Assembly (NCBI GenBank): GCA_902799285.1
Contig: CADCAA010000012.1
Span: 1 to 39,931, forward strand
From: an uncultured Pseudomonadota bacterium
GTDB lineage: Bacteria; Pseudomonadota; Alphaproteobacteria; Rs-D84
Direction of reading: 5' to 3'
DNA: 39,931 nucleotides
In this document: one piece after another, positions 25,811 to 33,428 of the stretch
Position numbering within the stretch: the first letter of the stretch is position 1
Layout: every line of letters starts with the position of its first letter
Program-made: the position numbers and the translations under genes
The notes under the pieces: generated by a model
What the model saw: the letters and a program-made list of their open reading frames with translations, nothing else
The model's database searches: none
Told to the model about the DNA's origin: nothing

Positions 25811-26077
25811 TTATTTTGCTTCGTCAGCAGGGATAACCGAAACAGTTTTACGATCATTCAAACCACGTTTGAATTTCACGATACCTGCGATTTTTGCAAA
25901 CAATGTGTGGTCTTTACCCATACCAACATTTAATCCAGGATGGACCGCAGTGCCACGTTGGCGAATAATAATATTCCCAGGAATAACACGTGCACCACCG
26001 GATTTTTTAACGCCCAATCTGCGTCCCGCAGAGTCGCGTCCATTCGAAGTAGAGGTACCAGCTTTCTTGTGTGCCAT
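25811..26077 (-). CDS. rpmA: 50S ribosomal protein L27
   Basis: This is an 88-residue bL27 of the large subunit, whose N-terminus reaches the peptidyl-transferase centre. It begins [28 protein letters not shown], the typical unprocessed form with no Firmicutes-type N-terminal extension. [13 protein letters not shown] and the AGIVKF segment match the family. It follows rplU by 23 bases, the usual L21-L27 pair. Confidence 0.98.
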   Translation of the reverse strand: MAHKKAGTSTSNGRDSAGRRLGVKKSGGARVIPGNIIIRQRGTAVHPGLNVGMGKDHTLFAKIAGIVKFKRGLNDRKTVSVIPADEAK

Positions 26078-26100
26078 TTTTCACTCCTTTAACGGGACAT

Positions 26101-26400
26101 TTAGCCCTTGATTTCTTTAATCTTTAATACCGTCAAGTATTGACGATGACCACGTGTGCGACGATAGTTTTGACGACGTTTTTTCTTGAAAACCAAAACC
26201 TTGTCATCGCGTTTTTGTTCGACAACCGTTGCAATAACACGTGCACCATCGACGTATGGATTGCCGATTTTATCGCCGACCATCAAGACATGATCAAATT
26301 CAACATCGCCATCGGCAACGATTTTTTCGACCTTGATTGTGTCGCCAGCCTGCACACGGTATTGTTTGCCACCGGTTTGAAAGATTGCAAAATTTGCCAT
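26101..26400 (-). CDS. rplU: 50S ribosomal protein L21
   Basis: This is a 99-residue bL21. It starts [27 protein letters not shown] and contains [15 protein letters not shown] near its end, both characteristic. AAAGG precedes the ATG. The promoter upstream (TTGACA, 16 bases, TAATCT at 26466-26493) lies inside the read-through tail of the Cys-rich protein B frame. Confidence 0.98.
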   Translation of the reverse strand: MANFAIFQTGGKQYRVQAGDTIKVEKIVADGDVEFDHVLMVGDKIGNPYVDGARVIATVVEQKRDDKVLVFKKKRRQNYRRTRGHRQYLTVLKIKEIKG

Positions 26401-26449
26401 TTTTTAACCTTTACACTTTATTGTTCTTGTTTTGTTTTTGACATTTTGT

Positions 26450-28690
26450 CTAAAACTTTATGCAAAGATTAACATTTTTTTGGCAATTGTCAAGTATTTT
26501 GTAGAAAACTTTGTGCAAAGAGCATCCTATTGCCAGAAGATTAGCTACCACACCCCGCCCTACGGACCCTCCCCTCTCTAGAGGGGAACTAAAAAACGCC
26601 CGGGCGGGCGTTTTTGTTTGTTTTTGATTAAATTTACGCAGACACGCCTCGCGCAGTTCCGCCGAACTGGCGTTACGGACGATACCACTTAACATATTTT
26701 GCATATCGGTACGATTTGTTGTAAATGTCGTCGAAACGGCCGCACCGTGCAAAATTTCGTTCAATGTCACAATATTGCGACATGTATTTGTGCCAGCATC
26801 CGCGTTATACGTACAACTATTTGTATCCTTCTCGTCTACAATTGCCATTGTAATTTGTGTCGGATTGCAAATCATTGTTTCATAACAATGCGGAACGTTG
26901 GCAACCTGGGCACAGTATGTTTTTATGCGTGCCGTTGTCCAATTTTCTTCGTTTGCATTTTCGTTATAGCAATCCCAGATTTCACTGATGCACTCGTTAA
27001 AGTTCGAAATTGCGGCGGTTGCCTCAGACTTGTTGGTTTCTTGTTCTTCGTTATAGAATTCCAGACGTTTTTGACGCAATGCCTGTTCGGCCGCAATTTT
27101 TTGATAATTAATATTTTGCGCTGTATTCTTTAATGCCGTGCCGTATGTATCACATGCAGCGTTCGCATCCAGCAAATATTTTTGCATAATGCTGCGACGG
27201 GCATCAGCCACCGGCCCACGCAAAGATGCGTACGGGTCGCCAGAGCTGGACGAATAGCCAAAGCAAGTTGCAGATGTTGATGTTGTCGAACCGGTCGAAC
27301 CGCGTTCGTTCAACTGAACCTCGCCCGCGCCGTCGCCAGATGTTGTGACGGAAATCGCGCTGTTATAATTATACGGGCATGAAGACGACGCGCCATTTGC
27401 GCATTTGCCGATTTTGTTGCCAGAAGAATCTGTGCCGGATGGCGGGGTTCCGCAAGCCTCGTATATTCCGTTAAAGCAAGAATCCAATACGCGGCCACAA
27501 ACATTGTTATGGGCATATTCAAATAATTCATAGCCCCATTTGTTTGCCAAACCGTCCAATGCCGCAGATGATGTATCAACAGTTTCCGTAATCCCAGACA
27601 AACCGTTTACGACACCCGCGATTGTTGTATATTGATTCAACAAACTGTTCGTGTCATCGGTTGTATATTGTTTTGCCAAATCCTTGGCATCGGCCCACGC
27701 CTTTAACGACGCCAAAATATCAGAACCAGAACCATTGATTTCTTTCAGGTCAAATCCATCAATACTGTTATCGCTGCAATAGTATGGAATGCCACTTGTT
27801 TGTTTGGAATTACCATTCCATGTTGGATGTTCGGCATACCAATCAGCATCAGATTCATCGCCTAACTGAACATTATCCTTGTAAGACACACAATTCATAA
27901 CCTTTTCAGCGTCGGTCAGTTTGAAAGCCTCGCTAACATCTTTGCCCTTGGTCGAAATCAACAAAGACAATTGACCGGACAGGCTGATTAATTCCTCGTT
28001 CGCCTTTTCCAATGCGGTTTCGGCGGCCAAGAAATTCGTGGCACGGCCGGCACAAGAACAACGACCCTTGGTATCACTGCGCGCAGTACAAATTTCATCC
28101 ATACAGGTATAATATCCCTCGAGACACGTGCTGTACGCATCGGCAGAAATCAGACCAGTTGTAGAATCGATGATATTCGAATAATTTCCTGTATACAATT
28201 TATTCGTCAAATAAGAAACCGTGACCCCAGAACCACTGGACGCGCGAATTCCGGTACCAACCATACTGACGCGTGATGGCGTTGTTGCCGTGCGCGCGAT
28301 TACGCGACTGTTATTACGGGATGCCACGCCACGCATTGTTGCATTGTTTGTGCGCGATGCCACGGAACGGGTTGCAGCCTGAACATCCTGGACCGTGCCG
28401 GTGTTTGTGTTGCGGACACTGACGCTGCGGGTGCGGATATTGCGCGGTGCATTATTTACACGGGATGACGTTGTTGCACGCGACACCGTTGAACGCGCCG
28501 CAGATGCACGGGAATTCGTCGTTGCACGTGCAGAATTTGTGCGGTTTGCCGTCGCCGTCGCAGCCGGTGCAATTGGATCACCGTATGCCCGCATATCGGA
28601 AAAAACCGACCACATCAGCAAACCACCGATTAATAAAAATACGGTGCCTGCAGCATTTTTGCACGCATTTGTAATTTTTTGGTTTGTCAT
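26450..28690 (-). CDS. Exported cysteine-rich protein B, read-through C-terminus
   Basis: This 746-residue frame has an N-terminal hydrophobic helix (about 14-30) as signal or anchor. A long basic Arg/Ser/Thr/Asn low-complexity region (about 45-145) contains VASR repeats. A cysteine motif at 189-213 has exactly the spacing of protein A (C-x6-C-x4-C-x9-C-x-C, then KANEEL 16 residues later). A Cys-containing middle region, a heptad-like helix around 510-570 and further cysteines follow. The last ~54 residues are encoded by a terminator hairpin, a dispersed repeat and the rplU promoter region, so the natural C-terminus is probably near residue 690. AGGGAG precedes the ATG. The function is unknown. 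Confidence 0.8.
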   Translation of the reverse strand: MTNQKITNACKNAAGTVFLLIGGLLMWSVFSDMRAYGDPIAPAATATANRTNSARATTNSRASAARSTVSRATTSSRVNNAPRNIRTRSVSVRNTNTGTVQDVQAATRSVASRTNNATMRGVASRNNSRVIARTATTPSRVSMVGTGIRASSGSGVTVSYLTNKLYTGNYSNIIDSTTGLISADAYSTCLEGYYTCMDEICTARSDTKGRCSCAGRATNFLAAETALEKANEELISLSGQLSLLISTKGKDVSEAFKLTDAEKVMNCVSYKDNVQLGDESDADWYAEHPTWNGNSKQTSGIPYYCSDNSIDGFDLKEINGSGSDILASLKAWADAKDLAKQYTTDDTNSLLNQYTTIAGVVNGLSGITETVDTSSAALDGLANKWGYELFEYAHNNVCGRVLDSCFNGIYEACGTPPSGTDSSGNKIGKCANGASSSCPYNYNSAISVTTSGDGAGEVQLNERGSTGSTTSTSATCFGYSSSSGDPYASLRGPVADARRSIMQKYLLDANAACDTYGTALKNTAQNINYQKIAAEQALRQKRLEFYNEEQETNKSEATAAISNFNECISEIWDCYNENANEENWTTARIKTYCAQVANVPHCYETMICNPTQITMAIVDEKDTNSCTYNADAGTNTCRNIVTLNEILHGAAVSTTFTTNRTDMQNMLSGIVRNASSAELREACLRKFNQKQTKTPARAFFSSPLERGGSVGRGVVANLLAIGCSLHKVFYKILDNCQKNVNLCIKF
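26466..26493 (-). promoter_or_regulatory. Promoter of rplU-rpmA
   Basis: On the minus strand a perfect TTGACA (26488-26493) and TAATCT (26466-26471) are separated by 16 bases, about 65 bases before the rplU start. It falls within the last codons of the frame of Cys-rich protein B. Confidence 0.6.
26530..26590. repeat. Dispersed repeat with CCCCTC hairpin
   Basis: The sequence CACACCCCGCCCTACGGACC leads into a hairpin (CCCCTC TCTA GAGGGG, 26571-26586). I recognise this type of intergenic repeat from many bacterial genomes, where it is often translated as SSPLERGG...GRGVV. Here it is read as the tail of protein B. Confidence 0.6.
26591..26616 (-). terminator. Terminator inside the 3' end of Cys-rich protein B
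   Basis: An AACGCCCG / CGGGCGTT stem is followed on the minus strand by a T6 run. Its codons read KTPARAFF in the frame of protein B, so it marks the probable ancestral end of the gene. Confidence 0.75.
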
Positions 28691-28796
28691 AGAGCTCTCC
28701 CTAGAAACGGCATTTTTCAGCCATTTTTTAATGTTTAAACCTTCACTTACTGTAATTATAGCATTTTTGTTTCAATCGTGTAAAGAGCAAAAAATA

Positions 28797-28822
28797 AAGT
28801 TCAGAGTTCAAAGTTCAGAGTT
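28797..28822. repeat. AAAGTTCAGAG tandem array
   Basis: Three to four degenerate units of AGTTCAGAG/AGTTCAAAG occur in tandem. They resemble the shorter array at 12049-12070. Confidence 0.55.
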
Positions 28823-28909
28823 TCCCACTTCGCCAATCCCACCCACGAAAATTTTATTTTCGTTGGGTCCAGAGGCTTCGTGGGACAAGCAATGCACATT
28901 TGTAAAAAA

Positions 28910-29005
28910 GTGTCGGCAAAGCCGACAACTTTATATTACCTGGATCCTTCACTTTGTTCAGGATGACACAGCGATGCTGTGTCTGGTTTGGCATTGAAAA
29001 AACCG
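28910..29005. repeat. Dispersed repeat element, copy 2
   Basis: It has the same order as copy 1 at 25680: a small hairpin with a changed but compensated stem (GTCGGC AAA GCCGAC), then ACCTGGATCCTTC, CAGGATGACA, the hairpin GACACAGC-GAT-GCTGTGTC, GGTTTGGCATTG and an A-run that merges with a terminator. Confidence 0.8.
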
Positions 29006-29023
29006 CCCGATTGGGCGGTTTGA
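28995..29023 (-). terminator. Terminator of the small exported Cys/Lys/Ala gene
   Basis: A CCGCCCAATCGGGCGG hairpin is followed on the minus strand by T6. It lies immediately after the stop codon at 29025 and is fused to repeat copy 2. Confidence 0.8.
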
Positions 29024-29024
29024 A

Positions 29025-29504
29025 TTATTTTGCGATTTCTTTCAATGATTTGCCGGTGGCAACCGCATCATCCTTTACCGCTTTGGCCGCGGATTTTAAT
29101 TCTTTACCTGCGGCTTTGGCTTCTGATTTTATTGCAGTCTTTTTTTCTTTGAAGTTTTTCTTGGCGGTGGCTGCATTTTCTTTGGCCGCGTTCATTTGTT
29201 CGCCAGCCACGGTTGTTGCAGAATCAGTTTCACCCAAAACCAATTCTTTGTTTTCCTTGATTGATTTTTTCACAAATTTAGAACATTTTTTGGACAAAGA
29301 TTTTACGTTTTCAGATAAACATTCGGTCAATGTTTTTTCGCCCAATGCAATTTCAGGACAAATTGATGTGATTTCGTCGGTATTGCATGCCTCGCTAAGA
29401 GTTTGTGGTTCAGCAGATTTTTTGAACAAGTCGCCAAACCAACCCGCATTTGCAGTTGATGCAGACATTACGCATACCAATCCAAATAAAACGATTTTTT
29501 TCAT
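29025..29504 (-). CDS. Small exported protein: Cys-rich-repeat head, Lys/Ala tail
   Basis: This 159-residue protein has a signal peptide (cleavage after TANA, residue 20). Residues about 35-78 have four cysteines in the pattern C...EITSIC...GEKTLTECL...LSKKC. The pattern resembles the bacterial cysteine-rich-repeat family (similar to PF00839). The C-terminal half (about 100-159) is an Ala/Lys-rich helix, similar to histone H1 or LEA-like tails. AAGGGG precedes the ATG. A periplasmic or surface location is likely, but the role is unknown. Confidence 0.82.
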   Translation of the reverse strand: MKKIVLFGLVCVMSASTANAGWFGDLFKKSAEPQTLSEACNTDEITSICPEIALGEKTLTECLSENVKSLSKKCSKFVKKSIKENKELVLGETDSATTVAGEQMNAAKENAATAKKNFKEKKTAIKSEAKAAGKELKSAAKAVKDDAVATGKSLKEIAK

Positions 29505-29576
29505 AATTTTCCCCTTTGGTTAAAAGATTTGTTTCCTATGATTTCATTATGAAAGTTTTTTATGTGGCGGGTCAAT

Positions 29577-29608
29577 AAAAAACTCTCGCATTTATGCGAG
29601 AGTTTTTT
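29577..29608. terminator. Terminator after ppdK
   Basis: A 13-base stem (AAAAACTCTCGCA / TGCGAGAGTTTTT) with short loop and flanking A/T runs lies just after the ppdK stop on the minus strand. It is symmetrical enough to work in both directions. Confidence 0.88.
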
Positions 29609-29629
29609 CGATTTGCATTCCCAGCGCAA

Positions 29630-32290
29630 TTATTTTTTGCGGGGGAATTTGACCGCTGCTTGCGCCGCCGCCAATCTTGCGATTGGTACACGGAACGGAC
29701 TGCATGATACTGAATTAAATCCGCAATTGTGGAAAAATTCAATTGATGCAGGGTCGCCACCATGTTCGCCGCAAACACCCAAGTGGATTTTGTCGCCCTT
29801 GGTCTTGCGTGCCTTGGCAACCGCGTCTTTAATCAACAGACCAACGCCCAATTGATCGACGGATGCAAATGGGTCGGCAACGTAAACACCGCGCGCACGA
29901 TATTCATCCAAAATCTTGCCTGTGTCATCACGTGACATACCCAATGTTGTTTGTGTTAAATCGTTTGTTCCAAATTCAAAGAATTCGCAACTTTCTGCAA
30001 TTTCGTCGGCCAAAACCGCGGCACGTGGCAATTCAATCATGGAACCAACGGTGTATTCGACACTGTCGCCGATTTCTGCGAACAAAGCCGCCGCCGTTGC
30101 ATCGATAACAGTTTTAACGATATCGACTTCTTTTTTAGAACCGACCAATGGAACCTCAATCTCTGGGAACACACGGACGCCTGCGCGTTTGCATTCGATA
30201 GCCGCAGACAAAATCGCGCGCGTTTGCATTTCGCAGATTTCTGGATATGTAATCGCCAAACGGCAACCACGATGACCCAACATCGGGTTGGATTCACGCA
30301 AAGCCTCGGACCGCGCCTTTACAAATTCCAATGGTTTGCCAATGTGATTTGCCAATTCTTGCATTTCGGCATCGGTATGTGGCAAGAATTCATGTAGTGG
30401 TGGGTCAATCAAACGAACCGTGACCGGCAGACCATCCATAATCTTGAACAATTCGACAAAGTCTGCTTTCTGGTATGGCAACAACTTATCCAATGCCGCA
30501 CGACGACCCGCCTCGTCATCGGCCAAAATCATTTCGCGCATATCTTGGATTCTGGATGGGTCAAAGAACATGTGTTCTGTACGTGCCAAACCGATACCTT
30601 GGGCGCCAAAGTCGCGTGCCTGTTTTGCATCCTTTGGTGTTTCGGCGTTTGCCTTGACGGTTAAATCTTTGATTTCATCAACCCATTGCATCAATGTTCC
30701 GAAATTACCGGTCAATTGTGCAGATACGGTTGGAACGGCGCCCTGGATAATTTCGCCACGCGCACCATCGATAGACACCCAATCACCTTCGTGAATCACA
30801 ACACCGCATGCGCATGTCATTGTTTTGGACGCATAATCAATTTTGATATCTGTTGATCCAGATACGCATGGTGTCCCCATACCACGTGCAACCACGGCTG
30901 CGTGCGATGTCATACCACCACGTGCGGTAATCACACCCTGGGCGGCATTCATACCGGCGATATCCTCGGGTGATGTTTCCAAACGGATTAACATAACCTT
31001 TTTGCCTTCGGATGCCCATTTTTCAGCATCTTCGGCATTAAATACGGCCATACCCACCGCGGCACCTGGGGATGCCGGCAAACCGTTGGCGATAACCTTT
31101 TTGTCCGCCTTGGGGTCCAACATTGGGTGCAACAAGTGATTCAATTGATCGGCACCAACGCGCAAAATCGCTTCCTCTTTGGTGAGAAGTCCTTCGTTCA
31201 CCATTTCAACCGCCATACGGACAGCGGCCGCCGCGGTACGTTTACCATTACGGCATTGCAGCATCCAAAGTTTTCCGTGTTCGATTGTGAATTCCATATC
31301 CTGCATATCTTTGTAATGCTTTTCCAATTTTTCACGAACATCGCACAATTCACGATACACGTTTGGCATTGCTTCCTCTAAGGACACACGGCCGGAATCA
31401 TCGCGGCTCATTGGTTGTGGGGTGCGAATACCTGCCACCACATCTTCGCCTTGGGCGTTAATCAAATATTCACCATAGTATTTATTTTCACCGGTGGCCG
31501 GGTCACGAGAGAAACACACACCAGTTGCAGAATCATCACCAGAATTTCCAAACACCATCGCCTGGACATTCACAGCGGTTCCCCAATCACCAGGAATATT
31601 GTTTAATTTACGATATGTAATTGCCTTTTTGGACATCCATGAACCAAATACCGCGCCGATACCCAATTTCAATTGTTCCCATGGATCCTGGGGGAATACT
31701 TTGCCGATTTCGTTACCGATTTGTTTGAATTGTTCGACCAATTCTTTCAAATCATCGGCAGTCAATTCTGTATCGACTTTGTAACCACGTGTCTCTTTCA
31801 TTTCTTCCAATTTGTGTTCAAACAAATTGATATCTGCACCCAACACAACGTCCGAAAACATCATAATAAAACGACGATAAGAATCATATGCAAAACGTTC
31901 GTTGTTCGCAGCCTTGGCCAATGCTTTTACAGTTTCATCGTTCAAACCCAAATTCAAAACCGTATCCATCATACCCGGCATAGAAACACGAGCGCCCGAA
32001 CGCACAGACACCAACAATGGGTTTTCCATATCGGCAAATTTTTTGCCCATAATATCTTCGATATGTTTAACGCCGGCACGGACCTGGTCCATTAAATCGG
32101 ATGGATATGTTTGTCCGTTTTCATAATAATATGTGCAAACATCGGTTGTGACTGTGAATCCCGCAGGTACAGGCAAACCAACCAAGTTCATTTCGGCCAA
32201 ATTCGCACCCTTGCCACCAAGCAAATTGCGCATATCGGCACGGCCTTCGGCGGCACCATTACCGAAAGTATAAACCCATTTTTGACTCAT
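29630..32290 (-). CDS. ppdK: Pyruvate, phosphate dikinase
   Basis: PPDK interconverts pyruvate + ATP + Pi and PEP + AMP + PPi, working in gluconeogenic or PPi-dependent glycolytic flux. The protein has 886 residues, the typical length. The N-terminal ATP-grasp domain begins KWVYTFGNGAAEGRADMRNLLGGKGANLAEM. The phosphorylated His lies in GGMTSHAAVVARGMG (about 450). The C-terminal PEP-binding barrel includes FFEFGTNDLTQTTLG and the catalytic Cys in LGVCGEHGGDP. AAAGGAG precedes the ATG. With pyk, it makes the PEP-pyruvate step reversible in this organism. Confidence 0.97.
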   Translation of the reverse strand: MSQKWVYTFGNGAAEGRADMRNLLGGKGANLAEMNLVGLPVPAGFTVTTDVCTYYYENGQTYPSDLMDQVRAGVKHIEDIMGKKFADMENPLLVSVRSGARVSMPGMMDTVLNLGLNDETVKALAKAANNERFAYDSYRRFIMMFSDVVLGADINLFEHKLEEMKETRGYKVDTELTADDLKELVEQFKQIGNEIGKVFPQDPWEQLKLGIGAVFGSWMSKKAITYRKLNNIPGDWGTAVNVQAMVFGNSGDDSATGVCFSRDPATGENKYYGEYLINAQGEDVVAGIRTPQPMSRDDSGRVSLEEAMPNVYRELCDVREKLEKHYKDMQDMEFTIEHGKLWMLQCRNGKRTAAAAVRMAVEMVNEGLLTKEEAILRVGADQLNHLLHPMLDPKADKKVIANGLPASPGAAVGMAVFNAEDAEKWASEGKKVMLIRLETSPEDIAGMNAAQGVITARGGMTSHAAVVARGMGTPCVSGSTDIKIDYASKTMTCACGVVIHEGDWVSIDGARGEIIQGAVPTVSAQLTGNFGTLMQWVDEIKDLTVKANAETPKDAKQARDFGAQGIGLARTEHMFFDPSRIQDMREMILADDEAGRRAALDKLLPYQKADFVELFKIMDGLPVTVRLIDPPLHEFLPHTDAEMQELANHIGKPLEFVKARSEALRESNPMLGHRGCRLAITYPEICEMQTRAILSAAIECKRAGVRVFPEIEVPLVGSKKEVDIVKTVIDATAAALFAEIGDSVEYTVGSMIELPRAAVLADEIAESCEFFEFGTNDLTQTTLGMSRDDTGKILDEYRARGVYVADPFASVDQLGVGLLIKDAVAKARKTKGDKIHLGVCGEHGGDPASIEFFHNCGFNSVSCSPFRVPIARLAAAQAAVKFPRKK

Positions 32291-32436
32291 GGTTACTCCT
32301 TTTTATGTTGATTATTTTTGCCAAAAAATTATGCAGGTCGAAATGCCATTTTGCAAGTATTTTTTTGTGCAAATTCAAATTTTTTCCCCGGTATATTTTG
32401 ATTCGTTTTTGCCGAGGATTTCGATTCGCAAAATAT

Positions 32437-32461
32437 AAAAAAATGCCGGCAAATGCCGGTC
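32437..32461 (-). terminator. Terminator after the 68-residue membrane gene
   Basis: A CCGGCA TT TGCCGG hairpin is followed on the minus strand by CA and a T8 run. It lies directly after the stop at 32466. Confidence 0.78.
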
Positions 32462-32465
32462 ATAA

Positions 32466-32672
32466 CTATCTTGTTTTTGGGACGTTGGTGTATACGCCGT
32501 GTTCGGGTTTTATTGGTTGGGATTTTTTTGTATCGTCGCTAAACCGGCCTTTGGCACGGTTTAGTGTATCACGCGCACCGAACACAGCCATAAAAGAACA
32601 AATTGCAATAATAGAGGCACAATATGCAAAAACCTTGATTCCGTGTAATACTGGATTTTTGGTTTTTTGCAT
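32466..32672 (-). CDS. Small single-helix membrane protein
   Basis: This 68-residue protein has one hydrophobic helix (about 13-33) followed by a basic, then polar and Pro-containing tail (GRFSDDTKKSQPIKPEHG). AAAGG precedes the ATG, and a terminator follows the stop. I do not recognise a family. The RBS, terminator and signal-anchor character support a real gene. Confidence 0.6.
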   Translation of the reverse strand: MQKTKNPVLHGIKVFAYCASIIAICSFMAVFGARDTLNRAKGRFSDDTKKSQPIKPEHGVYTNVPKTR

Positions 32673-32705
32673 ATTGTGCCTTTTTGATGTTTAGCAAATT
32701 TTATG

Positions 32706-33092
32706 TTAACAACCGCAGGTCATGCAATCACAATATTCTTGTTCTGTGATTACCGTGATTGTTGGAACGATGATAACCGGTTCTGGTTCACATACCGTTT
32801 CGGTCACAACTGTTTCATAGACAATCTGTGGTGCAACATGTTTTGGTGTCGGCTTTGGCATTGGACGTGGCATTGGTTTTGGTTTCGCAACGAACGATGG
32901 CGCAGGACGCGTTGGCACGGTATATTCGCAATCAATTTCCGTGACCACGGCGCGATGCAAAGCGGTCGCACGATCCAATTCGGCCAGCATATTCGCCGTG
33001 CCACATGCATTTGTTGATGTTTTGTAATATGTAGCAAAAGCCGAGTTTGAAATTAAACCAAAAACAATCGAGAACAATATAATTTTTTTCAT
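32706..33092 (-). CDS. Small exported Pro-rich protein with CDCxxCGC C-terminus
   Basis: This 128-residue protein uses the ATG at 33092; the upstream in-frame ATG at 33128 would put charged residues before the signal peptide. The signal peptide is residues 1-20 (cleavage after SAFA). A Pro/Lys-rich segment (about 64-81, PKPMPRPMPKPTPK) resembles the spacer of TonB-like or envelope-spanning proteins. Two Val/Thr-rich strands follow, and the protein ends YCDCMTCGC. Isolated Cys residues also occur at about 30, 55 and 100. It is exported and probably disulphide-bonded or metal-binding, with unknown role. Confidence 0.75.
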   Translation of the reverse strand: MKKIILFSIVFGLISNSAFATYYKTSTNACGTANMLAELDRATALHRAVVTEIDCEYTVPTRPAPSFVAKPKPMPRPMPKPTPKHVAPQIVYETVVTETVCEPEPVIIVPTITVITEQEYCDCMTCGC

Positions 33093-33220
33093 ACTTAAAT
33101 ACCTTTTTATGTCTGTTCTCTCTCGCACGCGTATGGATTATAGAATACATTTTTCTAATTGCAATAAAAAAGAAAACGTCCCTATGGCCGCGGGCGCAAA
33201 AATAGTACATAATATAAATG

Positions 33221-33380
33221 TCTTTTGATACCGCAGCAAACCCAATGATTTTATCAAGGGTTTGGGGTCATAAGGCCGGCAGCACTCCGTTAACCCAAGT
33301 GTTGGGGTGTTGCGACACCGCCCGAGAAAACGCCTTGCTTTCATTAAATTTTAGAAAGTGAGGCCCCGGGCGGGGTTTTT
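33221..33380 (+). ncRNA. Candidate structured RNA with terminator (unknown class)
   Basis: This stretch between two minus-strand genes folds into consecutive hairpins on the plus strand. These are CAAACCC...GGGTTTG with an inner TGAT/ATCA (33237-33264), ACCCAA-GTG-TTGGGG, GGTGT-TGCG-ACACC, and an 11-base stem GCCTTGCTTTC/GAAAGTGAGGC (33332-33364). A GC-rich CCCCG/CGGGG terminator and T-run end it. I looked for SRP, RNase P, tmRNA and 6S hallmarks and found none I could defend. The minus-strand frame 33138-33344 over it has no coding character I recognise. The 5' end is a guess. Confidence 0.45.
33362..33380 (+). terminator. Terminator of the candidate RNA
   Basis: A CCCCGGGCGGGG hairpin with a very small loop is followed by T5 and more T-rich sequence on the plus strand. 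Confidence 0.55.
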
Positions 33381-33400
33381 ATTTTGATTTTTTTTGTGAT

Positions 33401-33424
33401 AAAAAACCGCCATGTGGGCGGTTG
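33401..33424 (-). terminator. Terminator of the 91-residue membrane gene
   Basis: A CCGCCCACATGGCGG hairpin is followed on the minus strand by T6, just after the stop at 33429. Confidence 0.8.
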
Positions 33425-33428
33425 ATTA

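Larger units (their letters stand above)
28691..29024. other. Intergenic region, repeats only
   Basis: I see no gene here. It holds the upstream region of Cys-rich protein B, a TTCAGAG/TTCAAAG tandem array (28797-28822), a hairpin around CCCACGAAAAT/ATTTTCG (28849-28873), copy 2 of the dispersed repeat, and a terminator for the next minus-strand gene. Confidence 0.7.

Noticed and set aside
25711-29005. CRISPR array made of the dispersed repeats
   Set aside because: Only two copies 3 kb apart with genes between them; no regular spacers and no cas genes.
33138-33344. 68-residue ORF on the minus strand
   Set aside because: It has no family resemblance, no clear RBS, and overlaps a strongly structured region with a plus-strand terminator.
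33190-33385. SRP RNA, RNase P RNA, tmRNA or 6S RNA
   Set aside because: Hallmark sequences (SRP GGAAGGAAGCAGC-type loop, RNase P GAGGAAAGTCC, tmRNA tag and T-arm) are not present; 6S could not be judged without a covariance search.
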